Made by a program: the position numbers and the translations under genes. A DNA stretch of 6,615 nt from Vulcanimicrobiota bacterium (GTDB taxonomy: Bacteria; Vulcanimicrobiota; Vulcanimicrobiia; Vulcanimicrobiales; Vulcanimicrobiaceae), in assembly GCA_019245995.1 (NCBI GenBank), contig JAFAQW010000025.1, positions 1 through 6,615 of the forward strand, in the 5' to 3' direction. The first letter of the stretch is position 1; each line of letters begins with the position of its first letter. The notes under the pieces were generated by a model, which made no database searches, had not been told where the DNA came from, and worked only from the letters and a program-made list of their open reading frames with translations. Shown here one piece after another: positions 6,023 through 6,615 of the stretch.

Positions 6023-6024
6023 CG
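5975..6024. repeat. Dispersed-type palindromic repeat (REP-like) at the ispD 3' end
   Basis: The outer arms GTCATCCT (5976-5983) and AGGATGAC (6016-6023) are perfect 8-base inverted complements. A nested pair CCCT (5995-5998) and AGGG (6011-6014) lies inside. The element also looks internally duplicated: CCTGAGC occurs at 5981-5987 and again at 5996-6002, and GAAGG at 6009-6013 and 6014-6018. On the other strand the core reads TTCGACGGCGCTCAGG, which matches a palindrome type I recall as widely dispersed in many bacterial genomes (TTCGACnnGCTCAGGATGAC). There is no T-run after the stem, so it does not look like a Rho-independent terminator. It supplies the last codons and the stop of ispD. 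Copy number in this genome cannot be seen from one window. Confidence 0.8.
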
Positions 6025-6035
6025 TGCGGTAAACC

Positions 6036-6554
6036 ATGACACGCATCGGCCACGGCTTCGACGCGCACCGCCTTGTCGAAGGGCGGCCGCTCATTCTGGG
6101 CGGCGTCACGATCCCGTTCGAACGCGGATCGTTGGGACACTCCGACGGCGACGTGCTGGCGCACGCGATGGCCGATGCACTGCTCGGCGCCGCAGCGCTC
6201 GGCGATCTGGGTTCTCGCTTTCCCGACACCGACGCGCGTTGGAAAGACGCGGACTCCATGCGGCTGCTGCACGACTGCGCGCAAGCGGTGCGCGACGCGG
6301 GATTCTCGATCGTGAACGTGGACGCGACAATCGTCGTGGAACGCCCGAAGCTGGCGCCGCATATCGCAGCCATGCGCCGCAACGTCGCCGCGAGCATCGG
6401 CATCGAGCTCGACTGCGTGAGCGTCAAAGCCAAGACGAGCGACGGCATGGGCTACACCGGCGACGGCACCGGCATCGCGGTGCATGCGCTCGCGTCGCTT
6501 TCCCGTAATGGGCAGCCCGCGGCGACGAAGCCTTCCGCGAGCGGCCAGGGTTAA
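6036..6554 (+). CDS. ispF: 2-C-methyl-D-erythritol 2,4-cyclodiphosphate synthase
   Basis: IspF cyclises CDP-ME 2-phosphate to 2-C-methyl-D-erythritol 2,4-cyclodiphosphate with release of CMP, step 5 of the MEP pathway; it acts as a trimer. The product is 172 residues. The catalytic zinc ligands are Asp9 and His11 in GHGFDAHR and His43 in HSDGDVLAHA. LGDLGSRFPDTD (56-66) covers the substrate-binding loop, VERPKL (101-106) the conserved middle block, and KTSDGMGYTGDGTGIA (133-148) the CDP-binding region that is usually KxTTxExLGFxGRxEGIA, here with SDG in place of TEK/TDG-type variants. The last ~18 residues (SRNGQPAATKPSASGQG) go beyond the usual end and look disordered. The ATG at 6036 lies 13 bases after the ispD stop, immediately past the palindromic repeat, and has no good Shine-Dalgarno sequence. 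Confidence 0.96.
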   Translation: MTRIGHGFDAHRLVEGRPLILGGVTIPFERGSLGHSDGDVLAHAMADALLGAAALGDLGSRFPDTDARWKDADSMRLLHDCAQAVRDAGFSIVNVDATIVVERPKLAPHIAAMRRNVAASIGIELDCVSVKAKTSDGMGYTGDGTGIAVHALASLSRNGQPAATKPSASGQG

Positions 6555-6562
6555 AGGACCAG

Positions 6563-6615
6563 ATGCCATCGCAAGAGCCGAGTGCGGCAACGTGGGCGGA
6601 AGGCGTTCTCGCCGA
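6563..6615 (+). CDS. Start of an unidentified gene (partial, runs off the window)
   Basis: An ATG at 6563 opens a frame that continues to the right edge (17 full codons: MPSQEPSAATWAEGVLA). AAAGGA at 6553-6558, overlapping the ispF stop, is a plausible ribosome binding site with a 4-base spacer, clearer than that of most genes here. The gene starts 8 bases after ispF and is probably in the same operon. In Firmicutes the gene after ispF is often gltX or cysS, but this N-terminus shows neither family's opening motif. I cannot assign a function from 17 residues. Confidence 0.55.
   Translation, partial: MPSQEPSAATWAEGVLA

Noticed and set aside
5975..6024. Reading the ispD-end hairpin as a Rho-independent terminator
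   Set aside because: No U-run follows the stem and ispF starts immediately after; the sequence instead matches a dispersed repeat type.

Overview
The window is a dense, GC-rich stretch of bacterial chromosome (codon third positions are mostly G or C) that carries housekeeping genes. I see eight complete protein genes, one short gene tail at the left edge and one gene start at the right edge. There are no RNA genes, CRISPR arrays, insertion sequences, phage genes or toxin/defence cassettes. Gene order resembles that of Firmicutes and related Terrabacteria: rpe beside an oppositely oriented rpmB, and a YacL-type PIN/TRAM gene followed by ispD and ispF. The high GC content and an apparently leaderless rpmB promoter suggest an uncultured Terrabacteria lineage, for example Eremiobacterota/WPS-2. 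That assignment is a low-confidence inference from style and synteny, not from a phylogenetic marker.

Layout. At 2-31 is a possible end of an upstream gene. Rpe (ribulose-phosphate 3-epimerase, 115-768) and thiL (thiamine-monophosphate kinase, 765-1739) overlap by 4 bases and form a plus-strand unit. RpmB (ribosomal protein L28, 1744-1935) lies on the minus strand, tail to tail with thiL across only 4 bases. From about 2032 to the right edge runs a tight plus-strand run: plsX, hemW, a membrane PIN/TRAM protein, ispD, ispF and the start of an unidentified gene. The PIN/TRAM gene overlaps hemW by 28 bases, ispD overlaps the PIN/TRAM gene by 4, and hemW follows plsX after 9 bases. These genes are probably co-transcribed.

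How the genes fit together. IspD and IspF are steps 3 and 5 of the methylerythritol-phosphate (MEP) isoprenoid pathway. PlsX makes acyl-phosphate for phospholipid synthesis, HemW handles heme, ThiL makes the active thiamine cofactor, and Rpe belongs to the pentose phosphate pathway. ThiL's product is the cofactor of DXP synthase (first step of the MEP route) and of transketolase (which works with Rpe), but the set is best read as conserved housekeeping synteny, not as a dedicated new system.

The most unusual item is a dispersed-type palindromic repeat (about 5975-6024) inserted at the 3' end of ispD. It is translated as a 16-residue foreign tail and leaves a hairpin just before ispF. Other points worth checking are the leaderless rpmB promoter, the unsettled start of plsX, and the joining of two neighbourhoods that are separate in Firmicutes. 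I did not find convincing evidence of an undescribed biological system.
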